From Schaalia radingae (GTDB lineage: Bacteria > Actinomycetota > Actinomycetes > Actinomycetales > Actinomycetaceae): a stretch of 64,000 nucleotides of DNA. The translations under genes and the position numbers were made by a program. Under the pieces are notes generated by a model. It made no database searches. It was given only the letters and a program-made list of their open reading frames with translations, and was not told where the DNA came from. Below, one piece after another: positions 26,416 to 34,238 of this stretch (position 1 is its first letter; every line of letters starts with the position of its first letter). Location: the NCBI RefSeq assembly GCF_900106055.1, contig NZ_LT629792.1, forward strand, positions 682,001 through 746,000, read 5' to 3'.

Positions 26416-26427
26416 TTGTTGTAACAA
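26416..26427. promoter_or_regulatory. Inverted repeat TTGTT-GT-AACAA upstream of the sugar/inositol operon
   Basis: Perfect 5-base arms with a GT centre, 67 bases upstream of the Gfo/Idh start, in an AT-rich stretch that should hold the promoter. It resembles operator halves of sugar-responsive repressors, but no regulator is encoded nearby. Confidence 0.4.
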
Positions 26428-26493
26428 ATGCGATTATGGCAGTCGCAGTTGCACTGTGGGTCGATGAGATGACCACAACGCGAAGGAGCAGAT

Positions 26494-27708
26494 ATGAGCA
26501 GGAAGACTATCGGCGTAGGCGTGATCTCGCTGGGATGGATGGGGCGTCTTCACACACGGTCGTTCAAAGCACTGCGGGAGAAGTATCCGGAAATTGAAGT
26601 AGATATCAAGCTGGTGGTGTGCTGCGATGTTGTGGAAAGCAACCGTCAGTTCGCAGTTGACAACTTGGGATTTGAAAAGGCTGTGGAGGACTACCGAGAT
26701 GTTCTGAGTGACCCGGAGGTCGACGTTGTGTCGATCTGTGCGCCCAACTTCCTTCACCACGAGATCGCGATGGCCGCGATCGAGGCAGGCAAACCTTTCT
26801 GGATCGAAAAGCCGATGGGGATCTCCGCTCAAGAATCCAAAGAAATTGCGCGAGGGGCTCAATCTGCAGGCTTGATTACCTCCGTCGGATTCAACTACCG
26901 CCATGCTCCTGCCATTGAAATGGCGCGCGCGATCGTTGCGGAGGGCGCAATCGGTCGTATCACGAATGCCCGCGTGTGGCTGATTGCAGACTATGCCTCG
27001 AGTCCCGACGGGCCGCTGACGTGGCGTTACGCGAAGGAAAAGGCCGGAGCAGGAGTCATCCTCGATTTGCTCGGACACGGAGCCGACCTGGTGCAGTACG
27101 TTTTGAAGGACCGCTTTACCGCTGTTACAGCGCAGACAGGACTGTTCATCACGGAGCGTCCGATTCCCCTTGAACAGGGTATGGGACATGCCACGGTGCA
27201 GGTATCCGACCAGAAAGGCCCGGTCGGCAACGAAGACTATGTTGCAGTTCTGGGCACCCTCGAATCAGGCACCCTGGTCACGATGGAGTCCTCGCGCGTG
27301 AGCGTGGGACCGCGCGCCGAATACATTATCGAGGTCTACGGCACCGAAGGCTCATTGCGGTGGAACTTTGAAGATCTGAACAGACTGCAGATCTGCATCG
27401 GAAACGATCATGGATTCCAGCAAGGATATGTCGACGCTATGGCCAGCCCAGATTACCCCGGATTCAGCCGCTTCCAGCCCGGAGCAGGAACATCAATGGG
27501 CTTCGATGACCTGAAAGTGGTCGAGGCTGCCCAGTTCATTCAAGGTGTGCTCGACAACAAGCAGTACGGGCCCTCTGCCGGTGATGGATGGGCTGCAGCT
27601 GAAGTTGATGATGCCATTGAGAAGTCGGCTGAAGACCGGACATGGCATGAAGTAGCGCCAGTTGATGTTGTCACAACGTTCGACCACGACAACGCCCTGC
27701 AGGCGTGA
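26494..27708 (+). CDS. Gfo/Idh/MocA-family dehydrogenase, inositol- or sugar-type
   Basis: 404 residues. N-terminal Rossmann domain starting GVGVISLGWMGRLH (G-x2-S-x-G-x-MG nucleotide loop), then VDVVSICAPNFLHHEIAMAAIEAGKPFWIEKPMG, where EKP carries the catalytic Lys of the family. The C-terminal sheet domain follows, with VGFNYRHAPAI and a conserved LLGHGADLVQY helix with the catalytic Asp/His region. It oxidises a sugar or cyclitol hydroxyl with NAD(P). The transporter gene 58 bases downstream resembles inositol porters, so a myo-inositol or related substrate is plausible but unproven. Start set by GAAGGAG. Confidence 0.88.
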   Translation: MSRKTIGVGVISLGWMGRLHTRSFKALREKYPEIEVDIKLVVCCDVVESNRQFAVDNLGFEKAVEDYRDVLSDPEVDVVSICAPNFLHHEIAMAAIEAGKPFWIEKPMGISAQESKEIARGAQSAGLITSVGFNYRHAPAIEMARAIVAEGAIGRITNARVWLIADYASSPDGPLTWRYAKEKAGAGVILDLLGHGADLVQYVLKDRFTAVTAQTGLFITERPIPLEQGMGHATVQVSDQKGPVGNEDYVAVLGTLESGTLVTMESSRVSVGPRAEYIIEVYGTEGSLRWNFEDLNRLQICIGNDHGFQQGYVDAMASPDYPGFSRFQPGAGTSMGFDDLKVVEAAQFIQGVLDNKQYGPSAGDGWAAAEVDDAIEKSAEDRTWHEVAPVDVVTTFDHDNALQA

Positions 27709-27766
27709 TCCAGGTACTACGACTGGTGGCGGTGCAGCCACACTTTACTCGCTGAAGAGGAGAATC

Positions 27767-29422
27767 ATGGCAGACAAGAGGCAAGAGGCAGAGCTGTCCT
27801 ACGCGGACTACACGCCTGAACGAATCAAGGAGATGGCGGAGAAAACTCCGCCCTCAGGACCGAAACGAGGAATCGTCGCACTGACAGCAGTGGCGACACT
27901 CGGTTCACTATTGTTCGGCTACGACACCGGTGTGATCTCAGGTGCTCTGCCGTACATGTACATGCCTGCCGGTGCTGGCGGCCTGGAACTGACACCGCTC
28001 GAAGAAGGAGCCATCGGCGGCGTCCTCACCATCGGTGCTGCATTTGGCGCTTTGATCGGTGGACGCCTGTCGGATAAATTCGGTCGTCGCCACAACATCA
28101 TCATGCTGGCTATCCTGTTCATTATTGGCGCGCTGGGCAACACCTTCTCACCCAACGTGTGGATCATGTACATCTTCCGCCTCATTCTGGGCTTGGCAGT
28201 TGGCGGCGCGTCCGCAACTGTCCCGGTGTTCTTGGCAGAGAGTGCCCCCAAACGTATTCGAGGCTCCATTGTTGCCGTCGATCAGCTCATGATCGTCACC
28301 GGCCAGCTCCTCGCATTCAGCATGAACGCGGCGATCAATTCGGCTCACGGTGGCCCTCAGCTCACCGTCAAGGCTGACCCGACGGGCGCGATTGCGCCAG
28401 GCACCTACGAATGGGACTCGTTGAACGAACTGGTCGCCCAGCAGGTCGGGAACGACCAGTCTGCTATCCACGAGTTCATGATGCAGATGACGATCAGCGC
28501 CGGCAACGGTTCGGCATGGCGCTGGATGATCGTCCTATGTACTCTGCCCGCAGTGTTCCTGTGGATTGGCATGCACCTGATGCCCGAATCCTCCCGTTGG
28601 CACATTATCCAGAAACAGGTCTACGAGGCGATCGGCACGCTCAAGCGCGTTCGTGACCCTGAAAAGGACGGCCCGATCGAGGACGAAATCAACGAAATGA
28701 TCGAGGCCCGCAAACGCCAGGTCGCTGAGAAGAAACTCAGTCTGAGTGAGATCATGCGGATCCCGTGGCTGCGCAAGCTTCTGGCCGTGGGCATCTTCCT
28801 TGCAATCGTCAACCAGACAACCGGCGTGAACACCATCATGTACTACGCGCCGAAGGTTCTGTCCTACGCAGGGATGGGAACGTCCGCCGCGATTACCGCG
28901 CAGGTCGCTAATGGTGTCATGTCAGTGATCGGCTCGGCACTGGGCCTGCTGCTGATCGGTCGTTTCCGCAGGCGCCAGCTGCTGATTTTCGACGTCACAG
29001 GTGTGGGCATCTGCCTGCTGGCCATTGCCGCTTTCTTCCAGTTCACCATTGCACCGGCAATCACGGGTGGCGGCGAGCCTCCCTCGTGGGCACCGTACGC
29101 AGTGTTGGGCATGATGGGCGTCTTTATGCTGATCGTGCAGTCCACCAACGGAACTGTTGTGTGGACGATGCTGGGCGAAATGTTCCCGGCCAATGCGCGT
29201 GGCGTCATGAACGGATTCGCGGTCTTCTGCCTGTGGATCATGAACGCGATCATTACATGGACGTTCCCGAAGATGATGGACGCGCTCGGCGGGGGAGTCA
29301 CCTACACCATCTACGGTGTGATGAACCTCGTGATCGCAGTCGTGCTGTTCAAGATCATGCCGGAGACCTCAAAGAAGTCTCTGGAAGAAATCGAAGAGCA
29401 CATGCAGAAGATCTACTCCTGA
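27767..29422 (+). CDS. MFS sugar porter, IolT/XylE-like
   Basis: 551 residues from the ATG at 27767 (AGAGGAG upstream). Twelve hydrophobic segments with sugar-porter signatures: LLFGYDTGVISGALPY in helix 1, GGRLSDKFGRRHN after helix 2, PVFLAESAPKRIRGSIVA (PESPR-like), NQTTGVNTIMYYAPKVL in helix 7, and MPETSKKSLEEIE at the end. A long external insertion of about 45 residues lies between helices 5 and 6 and contains the polar stretch up to residue 250, unusual for short porters. Proton-coupled uptake of inositol or a sugar is inferred with the upstream dehydrogenase. Its 3' end overlaps the convergent purine phosphorylase by ten bases. Confidence 0.9.
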   Translation: MADKRQEAELSYADYTPERIKEMAEKTPPSGPKRGIVALTAVATLGSLLFGYDTGVISGALPYMYMPAGAGGLELTPLEEGAIGGVLTIGAAFGALIGGRLSDKFGRRHNIIMLAILFIIGALGNTFSPNVWIMYIFRLILGLAVGGASATVPVFLAESAPKRIRGSIVAVDQLMIVTGQLLAFSMNAAINSAHGGPQLTVKADPTGAIAPGTYEWDSLNELVAQQVGNDQSAIHEFMMQMTISAGNGSAWRWMIVLCTLPAVFLWIGMHLMPESSRWHIIQKQVYEAIGTLKRVRDPEKDGPIEDEINEMIEARKRQVAEKKLSLSEIMRIPWLRKLLAVGIFLAIVNQTTGVNTIMYYAPKVLSYAGMGTSAAITAQVANGVMSVIGSALGLLLIGRFRRRQLLIFDVTGVGICLLAIAAFFQFTIAPAITGGGEPPSWAPYAVLGMMGVFMLIVQSTNGTVVWTMLGEMFPANARGVMNGFAVFCLWIMNAIITWTFPKMMDALGGGVTYTIYGVMNLVIAVVLFKIMPETSKKSLEEIEEHMQKIYS

Positions 29423-30225
29423 GAACAGATCGCTCTGAAACCTGATTCAATCGTTGTTGAGGCAGCTGCGGCTGCCTCAACAACTGCGTTCGGGTGAGTG
29501 GGGGCGTCAGCAAACGACAGGTCGGATACGACGCTCATACCGCACACGCGCACACCCAACGCATGCAGAGTGATCGCCTCCATCACCGTCGACATGCCCA
29601 CGCAGTCGGCACCCGTCGACATGAGCCAGCGGCCCTCGGCAAGCGTCTGATACTCGGGTCCGCGCATACATGCGTAGATACCTCGGCGCTGACAATGCTG
29701 AGCGAGGATATCGGTCAGTTCACGATTCCACACGCTGGTCACATCCACGAATATTGGCCCGTTAAACGGGGAATATCCTGAGAAATTCAGGTGATCATCA
29801 ATGGCCATGACGTCGCCCAGCTGCCACTGGCGCACACATCCGTTCGCGTTGCACAACAGGGCAGTGTGAACACCGGTTGCGGCAGCCGCCCTCGAACATG
29901 CGGTGACACACGCGGGGGAGACGCCCTCGTACAAATGCGTACGACCCAGAGCAATAAGCACATTCAACGCGCCGACTCGCACCGAGTGGATCGTGTTGAC
30001 GTGTCCATCAGCCACGGGAGCCTCAACCCCCGGAATGTCGGAAAGCGCGAACGAGCGGCACTGAGAATCCGGCGCGTCGATCACAGCATCCAGTGCATGT
30101 GCCAGACCCGAGCCGAGCACCACGAACAGGTCATGGTGGTCACGCCCCGACAGCTCCGCAATAGTGCGGGCCCCGTCCTGGGCCTGCTGATCCAGAAGAA
30201 CGCTGCGGATCGACTCGTCAGACAT
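29413..30225 (-). CDS. punA: Purine nucleoside phosphorylase, PunA/PNP-I type
   Basis: 270 residues, trimeric PNP family. Splits inosine or guanosine with phosphate into base and ribose-1-phosphate. Seen: VVLGSGLA (phosphate loop, normally GSGLG), GRTHLYEG (normally GR-x-H-x-YEG), ALLCNANGCVRQW in place of the usual NAAGG, YACMRGPEYQTLAE (base/ribose site), and GADCVGMSTVMEAI. The small changes in the first and third motifs are conservative. Stop at 29413-29415 lies inside the convergent porter. Two bases separate its start from the NCS1 permease stop, so the pair is an operon for uptake and salvage. Confidence 0.9.
   Translation of the reverse strand: MSDESIRSVLLDQQAQDGARTIAELSGRDHHDLFVVLGSGLAHALDAVIDAPDSQCRSFALSDIPGVEAPVADGHVNTIHSVRVGALNVLIALGRTHLYEGVSPACVTACSRAAAATGVHTALLCNANGCVRQWQLGDVMAIDDHLNFSGYSPFNGPIFVDVTSVWNRELTDILAQHCQRRGIYACMRGPEYQTLAEGRWLMSTGADCVGMSTVMEAITLHALGVRVCGMSVVSDLSFADAPTHPNAVVEAAAAASTTIESGFRAICSQE
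29453..29484 (+). terminator. Strong hairpin after the sugar porter, embedded in the end of the convergent gene
   Basis: GTTGTTGAGGCAGC pairs perfectly over 14 bp with GCTGCCTCAACAAC around a TGCG loop, 31 bases after the porter stop. No T-run follows, so termination would be weak or hairpin-assisted. The same bases encode V-V-E-A-A-A-A-A-S-T-T of the purine phosphorylase on the other strand. Confidence 0.6.
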
Positions 30226-30227
30226 GG

Positions 30228-31754
30228 TCAGTCCTCACTTTCCTGAGCGCCGTCAGCGTAAGTGCGGGCACCAGCCTCTTCCTGTTTGCGCACACGCGAA
30301 CGACTGGTCAGCAAATAGCCGGCAAAACCGATCAGCATGGCCAGCAGGATCCCGATATTCGAGTACGCCCAGTCGCCCTCGCGGCCACCGATCGGGCCGA
30401 GCAGGTAGCCCTGCCATGACAGCCAGCTGGCGGCGTTGTTGACCACCAGGCCCCAACCCACGAATGTTGCAGCAGCCAGGGAAGCGATCGCGCCCCAGTT
30501 CACGGACCCGTACACGCCGGAGGAGCGGAACAAATCAGGTTCGTTGTAGTCGGAGCGACGCAGCAGAATATCAGCGATCATGACGCCACCCCAGCCCGCG
30601 ATGACCACGCCGAGCGTGGTGAGGAAGCCGGTGAATGGGTCAATGAAGTTCGCGGAGAAGAACACGACGGCGATTGTGCCAACCAGCATGATGGTGCCGT
30701 CCAGAGCGGTGGCAACCGGACGCTTGATGGGCACACCCGTCGCCAGCAGCGACAGGCCCGACGAATAGATGTCCATGACGATGCCTCCGACCAGGCCGAG
30801 GATCGCGACAAGGGCGAACGGAATGAGGAACCAGGTCGGCAGAATCGTGGTCAGCGCGCCGATCGGATCCAGGTCGATTGCCTGTCCCAGCGACTCATCG
30901 GACCCAACGAGCAACAGACCGAAGATCACGAGGACAACAGTGGGCAGCGTGGCACCGAAGGTGGTCCAGCCGACCACGCCGCCGGTGGAGGCACGACGAG
31001 GAAGGTAACGCGAGTAATCGGCGGCCGCGTTGATCCAGCCGAATCCGAAACCGGCGAGCAGCATGCACAGTGCGCCGAGCATTGCGGAGAACGGGCCGGA
31101 CGGCAGAGCGGAGATCGCGCTGAGATCGATGGTGGGGATGGTCAATGCCAGGTAGATGACAGTCAGGATCGCCGTCAACCAGGTGATCCAGGTCTGCACC
31201 TTCATGATGGTGTCGAACCCGAGGATGCCGGCACCGCCTGCGATGGCGACAACGAGTACCAGTGAAATGATCTGCGCGGCAACATGATTGTGCATGCCGA
31301 GGGCGCCCATCACCGTTGCGGACGCCTGCGTGGCAATGATGCACAGGAACATTTCCCAGCCCACCGTCAGGATCCATGAAATCGCGGCGGAAATGCGGTT
31401 GCCGTTCACACCGAATGCTGCGCGCGACAAAACGAGCGTCGGGGCGGATCCTCGTTTACCTGCGATGGCGATGATGCCGCAGGTCAGGAATGAGAACGTG
31501 ATGCCGACGATGGAGACGATAACGGCCTGTGTAAAGGAAATGCCGAACCCGAGCACCCATGCGCCCCATGAGATTCCCAGAACGGAGATGTTCGCAGCGA
31601 ACCACGGCATGAACAGATCTGATGGTTTGCCTTTACGATCCGACTCAGGAATGACATCCAGGCCGGCCATCTCAACGGACAGGCCCTGTTCCTTCTGTGT
31701 CTGTACTGCATGTGGTGCCCCAGCGTTGGGTGCGATTGGCTCAGTGGAACTCAC
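30228..31754 (-). CDS. NCS1-family nucleobase permease, CodB-like
   Basis: 508 residues from the GTG at 31754 (GAAGGA five bases upstream). About twelve hydrophobic segments. NCS1 features: FMPWFAANISVLGISWGAWV near helix 1, GSAPTLVLSRAAFGVNGN, GFGWINAAADYSRYLPR in the middle, and GWGGVMIADILLRR near helix 9-10. The family imports cytosine, purines, allantoin or thiamin-like compounds with Na+ or H+. Pairing with a purine phosphorylase favours a purine or purine nucleoside base as substrate (inference). The FAH-type gene lies upstream on the same strand. Confidence 0.88.
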   Translation of the reverse strand: MSSTEPIAPNAGAPHAVQTQKEQGLSVEMAGLDVIPESDRKGKPSDLFMPWFAANISVLGISWGAWVLGFGISFTQAVIVSIVGITFSFLTCGIIAIAGKRGSAPTLVLSRAAFGVNGNRISAAISWILTVGWEMFLCIIATQASATVMGALGMHNHVAAQIISLVLVVAIAGGAGILGFDTIMKVQTWITWLTAILTVIYLALTIPTIDLSAISALPSGPFSAMLGALCMLLAGFGFGWINAAADYSRYLPRRASTGGVVGWTTFGATLPTVVLVIFGLLLVGSDESLGQAIDLDPIGALTTILPTWFLIPFALVAILGLVGGIVMDIYSSGLSLLATGVPIKRPVATALDGTIMLVGTIAVVFFSANFIDPFTGFLTTLGVVIAGWGGVMIADILLRRSDYNEPDLFRSSGVYGSVNWGAIASLAAATFVGWGLVVNNAASWLSWQGYLLGPIGGREGDWAYSNIGILLAMLIGFAGYLLTSRSRVRKQEEAGARTYADGAQESED

Positions 31755-31826
31755 GATTGCTTCCTTCAACGTGACCAATGGGATGCGAAAAAGTCAGGAC
31801 CGGAACTTACGTGTGAGGTATCGGCC

Positions 31827-32621
31827 TCAGGCGATCGGATTCGTCAGCGTTCCAATCCCGTCTATTTCGACACTGATCGTATCACCACGCTGTAGCTCCC
31901 CCACCCCTGCTGGCGTGCCTGTCAGTACAACATCTCCCGCCTTGAGGGTGATGGATTGGGAGATGAACGAGATCAAGTCGTACACCGGACGGATCATGAA
32001 AGAAGTTGAGACGTCCTGCACAACTGTGTCACGCAGAACGGTGCGCAGATGAGCGTCGCCGACTGAGAACTCATCATCTGCCTGAGGAATCAGGATCCAC
32101 GGACCCAGAGGACACGAGGTGTCAAAGCCTTTCGCACGCGTCCACTGCCCGTCGCTGCGTTGCTTATCGCGCGCTGTCACATCGTTGGCGCAGGTGAACC
32201 CCAAAATATGTGCCGGCACATCCTGGGGTGCGACCTGTGAACATGTCGACCCGATAATGACAGCCAGCTCCCCCTCGTAATGCACATTTGATGACCACGA
32301 GGGGTACTTGATCGTCTCACCAGGCCCGATGATGGCGGTCGATGGCTTAAAGAACAGCAGTGGCTCCTGTGGTGCTTCCCCGCCCATCTCCTGAATGTGG
32401 TCAGCGTAGTTCTTCCCGACAGCAACCACCTTGGCCGTGGCTACCTCAGTGGGAGCGAGCAGGTGAACCGACGTCACATCGTAGTTCGTGGCCTGCAGCG
32501 GGGGAGTCAGCTCCCCCTCGAAAGGCGCGCCCGCCAGGCGAGTGATTGTTGTGCAATTACCATTCAGGATCCCCCAGGCGGGGGAGTGGAAATTCGGATC
32601 AATGTAGTGTGCAATGCGCAT
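31827..32621 (-). CDS. Fumarylacetoacetate hydrolase family protein
   Basis: 264 residues. Shows the FAH fold signatures: VVAVGKNYADHIQEMG with the active-site His, EPLLFFKPSTAIIGPG, VHYEGELAVIIG with the metal-binding Glu residues of E-x-E, and GFTCANDVTARDKQR with the metal Asp. It ends DVVLTGTPAGVG. The family covers acylpyruvases, oxaloacetate decarboxylases and catabolic hydratases; the substrate cannot be read here. Clustered with transporters but no complete catabolic pathway is visible. Confidence 0.88.
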   Translation of the reverse strand: MRIAHYIDPNFHSPAWGILNGNCTTITRLAGAPFEGELTPPLQATNYDVTSVHLLAPTEVATAKVVAVGKNYADHIQEMGGEAPQEPLLFFKPSTAIIGPGETIKYPSWSSNVHYEGELAVIIGSTCSQVAPQDVPAHILGFTCANDVTARDKQRSDGQWTRAKGFDTSCPLGPWILIPQADDEFSVGDAHLRTVLRDTVVQDVSTSFMIRPVYDLISFISQSITLKAGDVVLTGTPAGVGELQRGDTISVEIDGIGTLTNPIA

Positions 32622-32669
32622 ACTGTACTGTAACGCACATCACGCCTGAATCTTCCTGGATGACGCGTC

Positions 32670-34100
32670 CTACTCCTGACGCGACTTGGTCCACACGTCG
32701 GTGGGAACGTCCGCAGGAAGGTGCGGATTATCCACTCCGACAAACACCGGATCCTTGACGCCCGCCTTGCGTTGGTCCTCGTAGTCGCGCAGTGCTCCGA
32801 ACGCCCATTGACCCAGAACGACGAGGGCGACCAGGTTCGTCACTGTCATGATCGCCATTGCAATATCCACGGCGTTCCACACCAATGGAAGCTGGGCAAC
32901 TGCACCGATGACGACGGAGGCCACTGACACGGTGCGCACCATCCACGTGGCCCAGGGGCGCTTCGTCACAAACGCCATGTTGACATCGGAGTACACGTAG
33001 GCCGCGATGATGGAGGAGAACGCCAGGACAAAGATCATCAGTGCCATCGGCACGGTGGTCCACGCGCCGAGCTTGTCGGCAACGGCCAGAGCAGTCAGGT
33101 TCGAGGGGTTGACGCCTTCAGCGCTCCACACCGAAGGTCCTGCAATGAGGATGACGAATGCGGTTGCCGTACACACGATGATTGTGTCGACAAAGACACC
33201 CAAAGACTGGATCAGGCCCTGCTTGACAGGGTGGGACACGGTTGCGGTTGCGGCCGCGTTCGGCGCGGTGCCCTGACCGGCCTCGTTGGAGAACAGGCCG
33301 CGTTGAACACCGTTGATCACTGCAGCCATGATGCCGCCGGCCAGGCCGCCCACCACAGGTTGAGGTGCGAATGCGGAACGGAAAATCATCGACAGCACAT
33401 TGCCGATCTCGCCTGCGTTCATGATGCAGATAATGAAGACCATCACCAGATATATCAGAGCCATGATCGGTGCCATCCACTCGGTCACCCGAGCCACGGA
33501 GCGGATGCCGCCGTAGATGACAGGTGCTGCAAATGCCAGCAGGAATGCTGCGATGACCCACTTGCTCATCGGAGTGGCGGCGGCCATTGTCTCCGCAATC
33601 GCGTTGGACTGAACGGATGTAATAACGAATGCGCAGGTGAGCAGCGTGATGATGGCGAAAATGTTCGCCAGGGGTTTGCTCTTCATACCCAGATGCATGT
33701 AGTAGGCCGGGCCACCGCGATACGTACCATCAGCGTCCCTCACCTTGAAGACCTGCGCGAGGGTCGCTTCCACGAATGCGGTGGACATGCCAACCGCTGC
33801 CACGATCCACATCCAAAAGATTGCGCCTGGTCCGCCCAGCAGGAGTGCTGCGGCTACGCCGAAGACGTTGCCGACGCCGACGCGGGCTGCCAGTGAAATG
33901 GTGAAAGCCTGGAATGATGAGATCCCGCCTTTGGAGTCCTGACGGGATGACCCCACGGTCTTGACCATGTGACCAAAGAGGCGAACCTGCACGGCGCGGG
34001 TGCGAACTGTCAGGTAGATACCGACACCAATAAGGATCCACATGGTGATGTGACCGGTGATCCAATCCGCAACGACCTTGATCATATCGGCAATTTCCAC
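32670..34100 (-). CDS. Alanine/glycine:cation symporter (AGCS family)
   Basis: 476 residues from the GTG at 34100, behind GAGGAG. About eleven membrane helices. AGCS features: SSFQAFTISLAARVGVGNVFGVA (near G-N-I-x-GVA), TYRGGPAYYMHLGMKSKPLA, GLFSNEAGQGTAPNAAATA, the family signature with N-E-A-G-x-G-x-A, and GQWAFGALRDYEDQRKAG at the C terminus. Imports alanine, glycine or D-alanine with Na+ or H+. Divergent from the helicase gene. Confidence 0.93.
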   Translation of the reverse strand: MEIADMIKVVADWITGHITMWILIGVGIYLTVRTRAVQVRLFGHMVKTVGSSRQDSKGGISSFQAFTISLAARVGVGNVFGVAAALLLGGPGAIFWMWIVAAVGMSTAFVEATLAQVFKVRDADGTYRGGPAYYMHLGMKSKPLANIFAIITLLTCAFVITSVQSNAIAETMAAATPMSKWVIAAFLLAFAAPVIYGGIRSVARVTEWMAPIMALIYLVMVFIICIMNAGEIGNVLSMIFRSAFAPQPVVGGLAGGIMAAVINGVQRGLFSNEAGQGTAPNAAATATVSHPVKQGLIQSLGVFVDTIIVCTATAFVILIAGPSVWSAEGVNPSNLTALAVADKLGAWTTVPMALMIFVLAFSSIIAAYVYSDVNMAFVTKRPWATWMVRTVSVASVVIGAVAQLPLVWNAVDIAMAIMTVTNLVALVVLGQWAFGALRDYEDQRKAGVKDPVFVGVDNPHLPADVPTDVWTKSRQE

Positions 34101-34238
34101 GTCGAGCTCCTCTCTCATCTCATCGCGTGATGGGCACTTTAGTTAACAAAGCGGTTCTCATCTTTCCACAGGGCGCGGATATCATGTTTGCGTCATCCTC
34201 CATGTGAGACTGCGGCAAGTAATGACACAATGGCGTGT

